From an uncultured Spirochaetia bacterium (GTDB lineage Bacteria; Spirochaetota; Spirochaetia; SZUA-6; Bin103): a stretch of DNA of 64,000 nt. Below, piece after piece: positions 18,029 to 26,277 of the stretch. Position 1 is the first letter of the stretch. Every line of letters begins with the position of its first letter. The stretch lies in assembly GCA_958296075.1 (NCBI GenBank), contig CATQHW010000002.1:620001-684000 (forward strand). Reading direction: 5' to 3'. Below the pieces are notes generated by a model that made no database searches, was not told where the DNA came from, and saw nothing but the letters and a program-made list of their open reading frames with translations. A program made the translations under genes and the position numbers.

Positions 18029-19133
18029 GCGCGTATTGCTGGTCGGCTGCGAGCTGACGCGCGGCGGCAGCGGCTGGGCCCTGGAGGCATCCCTCGCCGA
18101 GCTGGGGCAGTTGGCGCGGACCGCCGGCTTGGCGGTCGTCGGCCAGGAACGGCAGCGGCTGGCGCGGCCGAACCCCGCGACCTACGTCGGTTCCGGCAAG
18201 GCGGCGCACCTCGCGGAAATCGCCTCCAGCCTGCGCGCCGGCGTGGTGCTGTTCGATGACGAGTTGGCGCCCAATCAGCAGCGCAACCTGGAGGAAATCT
18301 TCGGCGAGGGGATCAAGGTGATCGACCGCTCGGCGCTGATCCTGGACGTATTCGCCGCCCACGCCCGTTCCCGTGAAGGCAAGATCCAGGTGGAGTTGGC
18401 GCAGCTCGAATACCGCCTGCCGCGTCTGACCCGTATGTGGACCCACTTGGCGCGCCAGGCCGGCGGCCGGTCCGCCGGAAGAGCTGGCGTGGGGGTGCGC
18501 GGCCCGGGCGAGACGCAGTTGGAGGTCGACCGGCGGCGCGTACGCAACCGCATCGGCCGCCTGCGACGCGACCTGCGTGCCGTTGCCGCCGCCCGGTCCG
18601 GCCACCGTGAACGCCGGCGGCGCAACCGCATCCCGGTGGCGGCCCTGGTCGGCTACGCCAACGCCGGCAAGAGCACGCTGATGAACGCGCTCACCGGCGC
18701 CAACGTGCGGGCCGAGGACCGCCTGTTCGCTACCCTCGACCCGACCACGCGCCGCATCCGCGCGGACGACGTGCAGATGCTGCTGACCGACACCGTGGGC
18801 TTCGTGCAGAAACTGCCCGCCAACCTGATGGCCGCCTTTCGCGCGACGCTCGAAGAGGTGGTGGAGGCCGACGTGCTGATCCACGTGGTCGACGCCTGCC
18901 ACCCGATGGCGCGGCAGCAGGCGGCGGAGGTAGTGCGCGTGCTGGGCGGTCTGGGCGCTGCCGACCGTCCCACCGTGACCGTGCTCAACAAGGTCGACCG
19001 GCTGCCGGACGGGTCGCCGCTGCCCGACGTCATGGAGGCGGGCGAGCCGGCGCGGCCGATTCCGTTGAGCGCGCTGCGCCGGCAGGGCTTCGACGAACTG
19101 CGCGCTGCGCTGGCGCAGGCGGCGCGGCGGTGA
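18018..19133 (+). CDS. hflX: Ribosome-associated GTPase HflX
   Basis: A stress-linked GTPase that binds and splits stalled ribosomes. The N-terminal HflX domain (VGQERQRLARPNPATYVGSGKAAHL) and the FDDELAPNQQRNLEE strip precede RGPGETQLEVDRRR. The G domain follows with GYANAGKST (212-220), DTVGF (258-262) and NKVD. The 371-residue length is a little short because the C-terminal domain is minimal. Start ATG lies inside the argH end; the stop overlaps the response-regulator gene as GTGA. Confidence 0.95.
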   Translation: MGAERVLLVGCELTRGGSGWALEASLAELGQLARTAGLAVVGQERQRLARPNPATYVGSGKAAHLAEIASSLRAGVVLFDDELAPNQQRNLEEIFGEGIKVIDRSALILDVFAAHARSREGKIQVELAQLEYRLPRLTRMWTHLARQAGGRSAGRAGVGVRGPGETQLEVDRRRVRNRIGRLRRDLRAVAAARSGHRERRRRNRIPVAALVGYANAGKSTLMNALTGANVRAEDRLFATLDPTTRRIRADDVQMLLTDTVGFVQKLPANLMAAFRATLEEVVEADVLIHVVDACHPMARQQAAEVVRVLGGLGAADRPTVTVLNKVDRLPDGSPLPDVMEAGEPARPIPLSALRRQGFDELRAALAQAARR

Positions 19134-19840
19134 GCGGCGACCGTATCCTGGTGATCGAGGACTCCGCGTCGGTGGCGCGCGGCCTGGAGTACGGATTGAA
19201 CAAGGAGGACTTCACGGTGCGCTGCGCGCGCGACGGAGCGTCCGGCCTGGAGCTGTTCCGTACGTGGAGCCCCAGGCTGCTGATCCTGGACATCCGGCTG
19301 CCGGACATGAGCGGCTTCGACGTGTGCCGCGCCATCCGGGCCGAGGGCCGGCGCGAGCCGATCCTGATGCTGACCGCGCGCGACGAGGAGATGGACAAGG
19401 TGCTGGGACTGGAGCTCGGCGCGGACGACTACGTGGTCAAGCCTTACCAACTCCGCGAGCTCGTCTCGCGCGTTCGGGCGCTGCTGCGGCGCGCCTACGG
19501 CGAGCTGGCTGCGGCGGCCGGCACCGAGCGTATCAGTTTCGGCGATCTGGTGATCGATCCCGACCTCATGGCGGTCGAGCGCAATGGCCGCAGGGTGAAC
19601 CTGACGCCAACCGAGTTCCGGCTGCTCCGCTATCTGGCGGAGCGGCCCGAGCGGTTGCTCAGCCGCGGCCAGATCATCGAAGCGGTGTGGGGGTACGCGG
19701 CGGACATCGGCTACGACCGCACCGTCGACGTGCACGTGCGGAGGCTGCGGGAGAAGATCGAGGACGATCCCGCCTCGCCGCGCTGGATTCAGACCGTGCG
19801 CGGGTTCGGCTACCGCTTCGCGAGTGTTACGAAATCTTGA
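19130..19840 (+). CDS. OmpR/PhoB-family response regulator
   Basis: Receiver domain with acidic pocket E10/D11, phospho-acceptor D54 (LLILDIRLPDMSG), T82 and K104, followed by a winged-helix output domain ending WIQTVRGFGYRF. It would bind direct repeats once phosphorylated. The start is GTG, translationally coupled to hflX. Its likely kinase is encoded two genes downstream (20756), with a PDZ protein between them. Targets are unknown; autoregulation of this operon is plausible. Confidence 0.93.
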   Translation: MSGDRILVIEDSASVARGLEYGLNKEDFTVRCARDGASGLELFRTWSPRLLILDIRLPDMSGFDVCRAIRAEGRREPILMLTARDEEMDKVLGLELGADDYVVKPYQLRELVSRVRALLRRAYGELAAAAGTERISFGDLVIDPDLMAVERNGRRVNLTPTEFRLLRYLAERPERLLSRGQIIEAVWGYAADIGYDRTVDVHVRRLREKIEDDPASPRWIQTVRGFGYRFASVTKS

Positions 19841-19912
19841 TTTGGCGGAAACCGGCTCGCAATCATGGCTGTCGATCGTATCCTCAGCTTCAATCGCATG
19901 GAGGAAATTGCG

Positions 19913-20746
19913 ATGACAACGAGACGCACGAAGGTATTCGCAGTCGTGACGGCGGCGCTGCTGGCGATCGGCATGCCGCTGGCCGCCCAGAGCGGCGACC
20001 CGGCCGGGGTGATCGTCACCGGCGTCGACCCGGACGGTCCGGCGGCGGCCGCCGGCATCGAGCGCGGCGATCTGATCCTGGGCATCGACGGACATGACCT
20101 GGGCAGCGCGCGCGATCTGATGCAGGCGCTGGCCGGAGCGGAAGGCTCGGAGGTGACGCTGAGCGTCAAGCACGGTGACGACGTGCGCGATCAGGTCGTG
20201 ACGATCGACCGCGTCTGGGGCCGGCCGCGCATCGGGCTGGCGATCACCGGCGGAGCGGGCGCCAACATGGACCTGTTGCTCGATCTCAGCCGGCGCATGC
20301 CGATGGAGCCGTTGCGGCGCGGCAAGCGCTTCCATATCGAGTCCGATAAGCCGGGGGTGATCGTGATGGAAGTGGCAGCAGAGAGCGCGGCAGAGGCGGC
20401 AGGATTGCAGCCCGGCGACTGGATCACCGCCGTCGGCGGCATGTCCCTGGACGGAGCTGCAGAACAGCTCGCGGAGATCATCGGTGGCCATGAGCCGGGC
20501 GACGAGGTAGTCATCGCCTACCAGCGCGGCAAGGAAGCGATGACGGCTCCGGTCACCCTTGGAGAGAACCCCGAAAGCGGGGCGGCAATGCTGGGCATCA
20601 GCTATCAGGCGCTGCCGAGGCTGGAGGACATGAAGCGCGCGTTCGAAGGCATGAAGGAGCGCTTCGAGCGGCGCTGGCAGCACCGCGGGGGCGGCGATGC
20701 CGACAAGGATATGAGCGGTGTCATGGACGCCGACGGCGCCCTGTAA
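19913..20746 (+). CDS. Exported two-PDZ-domain protein, no protease domain
   Basis: Starts at the ATG at 19913, which has GGAGG at about eight bases; an ATG at 19865 lacks one. A signal peptide (KVFAVVTAALLAIGMPLAAQ) is followed by PDZ 1 (VTGVDPDGPAAAAGIERGDLI) and PDZ 2 (VMEVAAESAAEAAGLQPGDWI), then a charged C-terminal helix (EDMKRAFEGMKERFERRWQ). There is no trypsin-like His-Asp-Ser set, unlike DegP/DegS. Lying between the response regulator and the kinase, it probably acts in the periplasm as a sensor or adaptor of that system; this is inference. Confidence 0.8.
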   Translation: MTTRRTKVFAVVTAALLAIGMPLAAQSGDPAGVIVTGVDPDGPAAAAGIERGDLILGIDGHDLGSARDLMQALAGAEGSEVTLSVKHGDDVRDQVVTIDRVWGRPRIGLAITGGAGANMDLLLDLSRRMPMEPLRRGKRFHIESDKPGVIVMEVAAESAAEAAGLQPGDWITAVGGMSLDGAAEQLAEIIGGHEPGDEVVIAYQRGKEAMTAPVTLGENPESGAAMLGISYQALPRLEDMKRAFEGMKERFERRWQHRGGGDADKDMSGVMDADGAL

Positions 20747-20755
20747 GCCGAATCG

Positions 20756-22357
20756 GTGCCCCGCTTGTTCGCGACGATCAGATGGCGGCTGGTCATCAGC
20801 TTTGTCGTCATCTCGATCGTCGCGATCGCCGTCATGGGAGGTCTTTCCATGGCGGTGATCGGCCGGCTGGTGGAGCGCCGCGAGCGCGACATGCTGAGCG
20901 AGACCGCGGCGGCCATCGCCGCGCAGAGCCTGCCGTACTTCGCTCCGATCGTCGACCAGAGGCGGTTGCAGCAACTGGCGAAGACCTCGGCGCTGATGGG
21001 TGATGTCCGGGTCTGGATACTCGACCGCTCGCGGCGTGTGCTGGCCGATTCGGGCCGCATGAACGAATACGAGCTGGTATGGGCCTTTCCGTCGTTCGCC
21101 GACCCGGGGCTCGGTTCGGCGGCCATGCTGATGCTGCGGGAGAGCTCGGCCGCGCTCGCCATGAAGTGGCGCGAGGAGATGTATCGACGGTTCGGCCTGG
21201 AGTCTCACGCAAAGGGCATGCGGGTGCGGCGCGATCTGTTCGGCAATCGCCTCAGCCTGGATCACGACGCGGCGTCCGGTCAGGCGGTGTGGGAGGCGCC
21301 GGAAGACGGCATCGAACCGGCGGTGACCGTGGCGATCGGCGATCCGGCGCGGCCGGTCGGCCACGTGCAGATCGGCTCCGCGCCGGGCATCCTGGACGAG
21401 GTTCGCGGCGGACTGCGCGACATCTTCGTGGCCGCAGGGGTGGTGACCACGGTGCTGGCGGCCCTGATCGGGTTGGTGGTCGGGCGCCGCATGACCGCGC
21501 CGATCTCATCCCTGACCGCATCGGCGCGACGGATGGGCGACGGCGACCTCAGCGTCCGCGCGCCGGAGCGCGGCCGGGGCGAAATGCGCGAGCTGGCGGC
21601 CGCCTTCAACGCCATGGCGTCCCGGCTCGGTACGACCATCGAGGATCTGCGTCGCGAGCGCGACGTGCTGCGCCGCTTCGTGGGCGACGCCTCACACGAG
21701 CTCCGTACGCCGCTGACGGCGCTGCGCACGTTCACCGAGCTGATGGCGAAACACCCCGAGGACGAGCAGATGCGCAACGAGTTCCTGCCGGAGTGCGTTC
21801 GGCAGATCGAGCGCATGGAGTGGATCACCGCCAACGTGCTCGACATCGCCCGCCTGGAGGGAGGCGTGGCCGGCCTGGAGCGGCGTCCCCTGGAGCTCGC
21901 CGACGCCGCGCGGAGCGCCATCGCGCTGCTGCGCGCGCGGGCCGAGGCGCGCTCGGTTCAGGTGGAGCTGGTGGAGAGCGACCGAGCCGCGATGTCGGGC
22001 GACCGGCGCTCCCTGGAGGTGGCGATCGGCAATCTGGTGCAGAACGCGATCGACTGGACCGCGCTCGGCACGGCGGTGGTCGTGGAGATAGGGGCCGGCG
22101 AAGACCGCGCGGTGTTGTCGGTGACCGACCACGGCGCCGGCATCGCCGCCGCGGACCTGCCGCACGTCTTCGAGCGGTTCTATCGCAGCGAGCACGCGCC
22201 GGAAGGCGGCAGCGGGTTGGGGCTGGCGATCGCACGGGCGCACGTCGAGGCGCACGGCGGTACCGTGCGGGCGGAAAACCATGACAGCGGCGCCCGCTTT
22301 GTCATCGAGCTGCCGCGCGAGTGGAACCCGGATGCAGGCGGCGGCAACGATCGCTGA
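20756..22357 (+). CDS. Sensor histidine kinase with HAMP domain
   Basis: N-terminal helix (LVISFVVISIVAIAVMGG), an extracytoplasmic region of about 190 residues, a second helix (AAGVVTTVLAALIGLVVGRR), HAMP, then the H box DASHELRTPL with H314. The ATP-binding domain shows NLVQNAIDW (N box; the usual second Asn position is Asp-Trp), DHGAGIAAADLPHVFERFYR and GSGLGLAIARAHVEAHGG. The GTG start at 20756 is nine bases after the PDZ gene. Expected partner is the OmpR-type regulator at 19130. The signal sensed is unknown. Confidence 0.92.
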   Translation: MPRLFATIRWRLVISFVVISIVAIAVMGGLSMAVIGRLVERRERDMLSETAAAIAAQSLPYFAPIVDQRRLQQLAKTSALMGDVRVWILDRSRRVLADSGRMNEYELVWAFPSFADPGLGSAAMLMLRESSAALAMKWREEMYRRFGLESHAKGMRVRRDLFGNRLSLDHDAASGQAVWEAPEDGIEPAVTVAIGDPARPVGHVQIGSAPGILDEVRGGLRDIFVAAGVVTTVLAALIGLVVGRRMTAPISSLTASARRMGDGDLSVRAPERGRGEMRELAAAFNAMASRLGTTIEDLRRERDVLRRFVGDASHELRTPLTALRTFTELMAKHPEDEQMRNEFLPECVRQIERMEWITANVLDIARLEGGVAGLERRPLELADAARSAIALLRARAEARSVQVELVESDRAAMSGDRRSLEVAIGNLVQNAIDWTALGTAVVVEIGAGEDRAVLSVTDHGAGIAAADLPHVFERFYRSEHAPEGGSGLGLAIARAHVEAHGGTVRAENHDSGARFVIELPREWNPDAGGGNDR

Positions 22358-22400
22358 GCGCCGCAGCCGCCCGCGCCGTCCGCGACCGACCGGCCGCCGC

Positions 22401-23533
22401 TCAGGCCCCCGGCCGGCGCGCCGCCCGCGTCTTCATGAGCCGCATTTCCGCGTTCACGGGCACCGCGCGTCCGGGGTGGCGGCGCGCCGGGTCGTGCAGC
22501 CACGTGCCCTGGTTGTCGAGCAGCACCGGCAGGCGCTGGGCTACCGGCGGCGGCTGCGCCGCGGCGGCCGGCTCGGCCGCGTACCAGTAGGCGGTCGACG
22601 CCATTTCGTTCGTCAGATGGTTGCCGTGCCCGTGCTCAATGGTCACCTTGATTTCCTTGCGGAAGCGCACCGGGTTCTCCAGATGGAGCACGTAACTGGT
22701 CTGATAGCCGCCGGTGTGGTCCTCGAATACCGATGATCCGTTGCGGAGGAAGGCGTTGTCCTGCATGCCCCACGCCTGATTGAGGTAGTCCTCGCTGCCG
22801 GTGCCGTGCAGGTCGGGTGGCCACCGGTAGCCGTCGACCCAGACATGTCGTCGCCTTCGCCCCACCAAGTGCCCTGGAAGTTGGTCACCGACAGGTTGCA
22901 GCCCAGGTAGTGGCCGCGGCCCTGCGTCTCCAGGATGACGTAGTTGTTCTCCCAGGCGGTGCGGGCGCGGTTGACGATGTTGGCCTCCGGCGTGTTGACG
23001 GCGATCTCGTGACCCCAGCCGCCGAATGGATTGGCGCGCCGGAACTCGGCATGGAAGTAGCCGGCGTCCGCGCGCGGCTCGGGCAGCCGCTCGTAGTCGA
23101 CGTAGAAGTATTGGAGGTGTTCTTCGCCGCTCTCGTTCACCATCTCGACCAACGCGCGCCGCCGGAAGGGCATCGGCGCGTAGCAATTGAGTGCGCAGCC
23201 CTTCTCGAAGCGGTTGTCGTGGGCGGTCGACGCGGTGAACAGCGCCGACTGGAAGCTGTTGACGATACCGTGGCCCAGGCAGAAGAAGTCGCCGAGCGGC
23301 GCCAGCACGCTGGCGTGAGGGGCGTCGTCCCAGGTGATGCGCAGCAGGCACTCCCGGTAGTGATTGCGCTGGGTCAGCCACAGGTGCGTAATCGCGCCGG
23401 GACCTTCGATGTCGGCCAGGACTCGCGTCTCGCCGGGCGCGATCGCCCAGACGTCCCGGTTGCGGCCGGTCGTGTCCCACGACGAGCGGCGGCCGGTGCG
23501 CCCGCTGGTCAGGGTGGCGATGTGGTCGTGCAT
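22401..23533 (-). pseudogene. DUF2961 (GH172-type) glycoside hydrolase, frameshifted
   Basis: Two frames together encode a complete DUF2961 protein of about 377 residues. The family is now grouped as GH172, which acts on fructofuranosyl or arabinofuranosyl linkages. The first frame (from ATG 23533) carries WDTTGRNRDVWAI, GPGAITHLWLT and WENNYVILETQGRG, ending TWWGEGDDM. The expected continuation, WVDGYRWPPDLHGTGSEDYL, is in the next frame. The break is at 22841-22843, where one base appears to be missing straight after the GDDM codons. This may be a recent null mutation or a sequencing error, since the rest of both frames is well conserved. There is no signal peptide. It is convergent with the kinase gene. 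Confidence 0.85.
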
Positions 23534-23543
23534 GACGATCGCT

Positions 23544-24269
23544 CTACGGCCAGATGCCTGCGGCGGTGAGCGCGGCGGTCGCCTGCTCGGCCCAGCCGGC
23601 GTTGGCGCGCGGGCTGGCCGGGCTGGGATGGAGCAGACGGATCACCTGCCGCGCTTCCGGCAGCGCGCCGCGCGCTCGTCGTTCCGCGTACGCGCCCAGG
23701 GCGACCACCCACCTTGGCCGCAGTGCGGCCACCGCCGCGCGGAGGTGGCGGTCGCAGGCGGCGATCAGCGCGCGCATCGCCGCCCCGCGCAGCTTGTCCG
23801 GGGTGATGTTGCGGCCGGTGTCGCCCAGGAAGGCGAGCGGACAGTAGTTGAGCACGAAGTGCTCGGCGAAGAACCGATCCGGCGTCCCGAAGCGCTCGGC
23901 GAACAGGCCCCAGAGCCGCGAGCCCGACACCTCGCGCCGCGGGCAGGCAAAGCCCAGCACCGGCCGCGCGGGGTGCTGGCGCCGGGGGGGCTCCACGCCG
24001 CCAGCGATGCCGAGCCAACCGGTCACCGCCCGCACGTCCCCGAACGGGATGCCGGTCTGCACCATCCCGAACGGGCCCGGGTTCATGCCCAGGAAGACGG
24101 CTTGGACGCCCTCCGTCGCATAGGCGGTGACGTAGCGCCGGTGCGCGGCGCGCGCGTATTGCAGGGGGTTGTAGACACACGCGACCGGCGAGCCGAATGC
24201 CGCCGCGTCGCCGGCTGCGGCCAACTCTGCGGCGGAGGCGAGCAGAGCCCTTGCCGCCGCCCCTGCCAT
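23544..24269 (-). CDS. SMUG1-type uracil-DNA glycosylase
   Basis: Excises uracil and oxidised pyrimidines from DNA. Motif 1, GMNPGPFGMVQTGIPFG (61-77), with the catalytic-type Asn at N63, and motif 2, HPSPASPRANAGW near the C-terminus, match SMUG1 rather than UDG or MUG. VLGFACPRREVSGSRLWGLF and NYCPLAFLGDTGRNITPDKL are also typical. The family is common in animals and found only patchily in bacteria. The ATG at 24269 faces away from the divergent membrane-protein gene. No cofactor cysteines of family 4/5 UDGs are seen. Confidence 0.85.
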   Translation of the reverse strand: MAGAAARALLASAAELAAAGDAAAFGSPVACVYNPLQYARAAHRRYVTAYATEGVQAVFLGMNPGPFGMVQTGIPFGDVRAVTGWLGIAGGVEPPRRQHPARPVLGFACPRREVSGSRLWGLFAERFGTPDRFFAEHFVLNYCPLAFLGDTGRNITPDKLRGAAMRALIAACDRHLRAAVAALRPRWVVALGAYAERRARGALPEARQVIRLLHPSPASPRANAGWAEQATAALTAAGIWP

Positions 24270-24324
24270 CGCCGGGCATCATAACATAACAGAGCGGCCG
24301 GCCTTCGTAGTACCCTCTCCGCCC

Positions 24325-24843
24325 GTGACCCTCCGCGAACTGATCTCAGCGGCCGACGCGGTGCGCATACCGATACTGATCGGTTTCTGCGCCGTGGTGA
24401 TCGTCACGGCGCTGATCGGCTTGCTGCACGGCCGCGGCCGCGGCGGTGGGGCGCCATGGCGCTACCTCTACGCGGTGCTGGTCTATGCGGCGTGCGTGCC
24501 GGGTGCGTTCGCCGCCATGCTCCTGCTCTATGCCCTGTTCTTCACCGGCGAGAATCTGCTCGACGTCAACGTAATGATCTACGTAGTGCCGATCGCGGCG
24601 ATGGGGGCGACCCTGGGCGTGATGCGCCGCAACGTCGACTTCGACAGCGTGCCCGGCTTCAACCGGTTGACCGGGCTCATGACCATGCTGGCGGTCGCCT
24701 TCGCCGCGGCGTTCGTGCTGCGCAGCCTGCGCGTGTGGCTGTTCTTCGGCGCGTCCATGGTCTGGTTCTTCGTGCTGGTCGCCGCCCTGTTCGTGCTGTT
24801 CAAGTGGGGTGGGCGGCTGCTGTTCGGCCGCCGGCGTTCCTAA
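24325..24843 (+). CDS. Small five-helix inner-membrane protein, unknown function
   Basis: 172 residues from a GTG start, with about five hydrophobic segments (IPILIGFCAVVIVTALIGLL; YAVLVYAACVPGAFAAMLLL; VMIYVVPIAAMGATLGVM; LMTMLAVAFAAAFVLRSL; MVWFFVLVAALFVLFKWGG). No family is recognised. It stands alone between the divergent SMUG1-type gene and the convergent mtaB, with which its end overlaps by four bases. Confidence 0.65.
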   Translation: MTLRELISAADAVRIPILIGFCAVVIVTALIGLLHGRGRGGGAPWRYLYAVLVYAACVPGAFAAMLLLYALFFTGENLLDVNVMIYVVPIAAMGATLGVMRRNVDFDSVPGFNRLTGLMTMLAVAFAAAFVLRSLRVWLFFGASMVWFFVLVAALFVLFKWGGRLLFGRRRS

Positions 24844-26156
24844 ACGGCAGCGTTCTCCGCCGCCGAGGCCCGAAGCGCGTCGCTGCCGGGAAGCGGGGGG
24901 GCGGTGACGCGCACGTCCAGGAAGCGGCGCGTCATGCCGGGGTCGCCGCACGGCGCCTCGATCGGCACGTAGCACTCGCCGTAGCCGCGCGCCGCGCCGT
25001 CCCGGACCGACTCGACCAGCAGGCGCTGCCGGGCTCCGGTCAGGCCGCGCACATAGGCGTCGCGGTTGCGGGCGGCCAGCCGTCGCACCACCGCGCTCCG
25101 GCGCTGCTTGACGCGCTCCTCGACCTGCTCGCTCATGCGGGACGCCCGCGTGCCGTCGCGCCTGGCGTAGCGAAAGGTGTGGCAATGGGTGAAGCCCAGG
25201 CGCTGCACGACGCGGCAGGTCTCTTCGAAGTCCTCGTCGCTCTCGCCCGGGAACCCGACCAGGATGTCGGTGGTGGCGTTCAAGTCGGGCCGGATGCGCC
25301 GCGCCCGCTCCAGCAGCCATTCGAACGTTCGCAGGTCGTAGAGCCGGCGCATGGCCAGCAGCACCCGGTCGGAGCCCGATTGCAGGCAGAGGTGCAGGTG
25401 CGGACAGAGGCGGTCGTCGGCCAGCAGATCGAGCGCCGGCGCGATCTGCCGGTCGGGCTCCAGCGACGACAGCCGCACGCGGAAGTCGCCGGGCAGCGAC
25501 AGCAGCGCCTCCAGCATGGAGGCAAAGCCGGCGCCGTCGTACCGGTACCGGCCCAGGTTCACGCCGGTGATGACGATCTCGTGAAAACCGTCGTCGATGA
25601 TGCAGCGCGCCTCGTCCAGGATCGCCGCGAGCGGCCGGCTCACGGCGCGGCCGCGCACGAACGGAATGATGCAGAAGCTGCAGCGGTTGTCGCAGCCGTC
25701 CTGGACCTTGAGAAAACGGCGTGCGCGCGCCGCGTGCTCGCCGCTGCCGTAGGCGAACGGCCCGGCCGGGCGTCCGTCGGCGGCAGCGAGCTCGCCGGCG
25801 CGGTGGGCGTCGACCAACGCGGCGATGCCGGCCTTGTGCTCGTTGTCGACCACGTAGTCGACGCCGGGGACGGCGGCGACCGTCTGCCGCTGACCGGTCG
25901 CCATGCAGCCGGTGGCCACGACCAGGGGGAGCGGGCCGCCGGACCGTCCGGCGCGGTACAGGGCGTTGCGCGACTTGCGGTCGGCCTGGTCGGTCACCGT
26001 GCAGCTGTTGACCACCACCACCTCGGCCGGCTCGCCCGGCGGCACCACGCGGTAGCCCCGCTCGACGAAGTCGGCCGCCAGAGCGTCGCTCTCATAGGCG
26101 TTGAGGCGGCAGCCGAGCGACTCGACCGCCACGCGCGGCGCGGCGACTCCGTTCAT
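24840..26156 (-). CDS. mtaB: tRNA t6A37 methylthiotransferase MtaB
   Basis: A radical-SAM enzyme that converts t6A to ms2t6A at tRNA position 37. The MTTase domain has cysteines C16, C52 and C84 for the auxiliary [4Fe-4S] cluster. The radical-SAM CxxxCxxC is C155-C159-C162 (DGCDNRCSFC). IIPFVRGRAVSRP and the CLQSGSDRVLLAMRR block fit MtaB better than MiaB or RimO, and a TRAM-like tail follows. Start: ATG 26156 (MNGVAAPRVAVESLGC); an ATG at 26168 adds four residues, and neither has a clear ribosome site. Confidence 0.92.
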   Translation of the reverse strand: MNGVAAPRVAVESLGCRLNAYESDALAADFVERGYRVVPPGEPAEVVVVNSCTVTDQADRKSRNALYRAGRSGGPLPLVVATGCMATGQRQTVAAVPGVDYVVDNEHKAGIAALVDAHRAGELAAADGRPAGPFAYGSGEHAARARRFLKVQDGCDNRCSFCIIPFVRGRAVSRPLAAILDEARCIIDDGFHEIVITGVNLGRYRYDGAGFASMLEALLSLPGDFRVRLSSLEPDRQIAPALDLLADDRLCPHLHLCLQSGSDRVLLAMRRLYDLRTFEWLLERARRIRPDLNATTDILVGFPGESDEDFEETCRVVQRLGFTHCHTFRYARRDGTRASRMSEQVEERVKQRRSAVVRRLAARNRDAYVRGLTGARQRLLVESVRDGAARGYGECYVPIEAPCGDPGMTRRFLDVRVTAPPLPGSDALRASAAENAAV

Positions 26157-26277
26157 GGGAGGCGGCATCGTACCGGCACGGCCGGCGCGCGGCCAGTCGC
26201 CGAAGGATGGGGCCGCCGAAGGATCGGGCGCCGGTCCGGCGTTGCCTGTCGCCGCGCTTTCCCGCAATCTGCCACCC

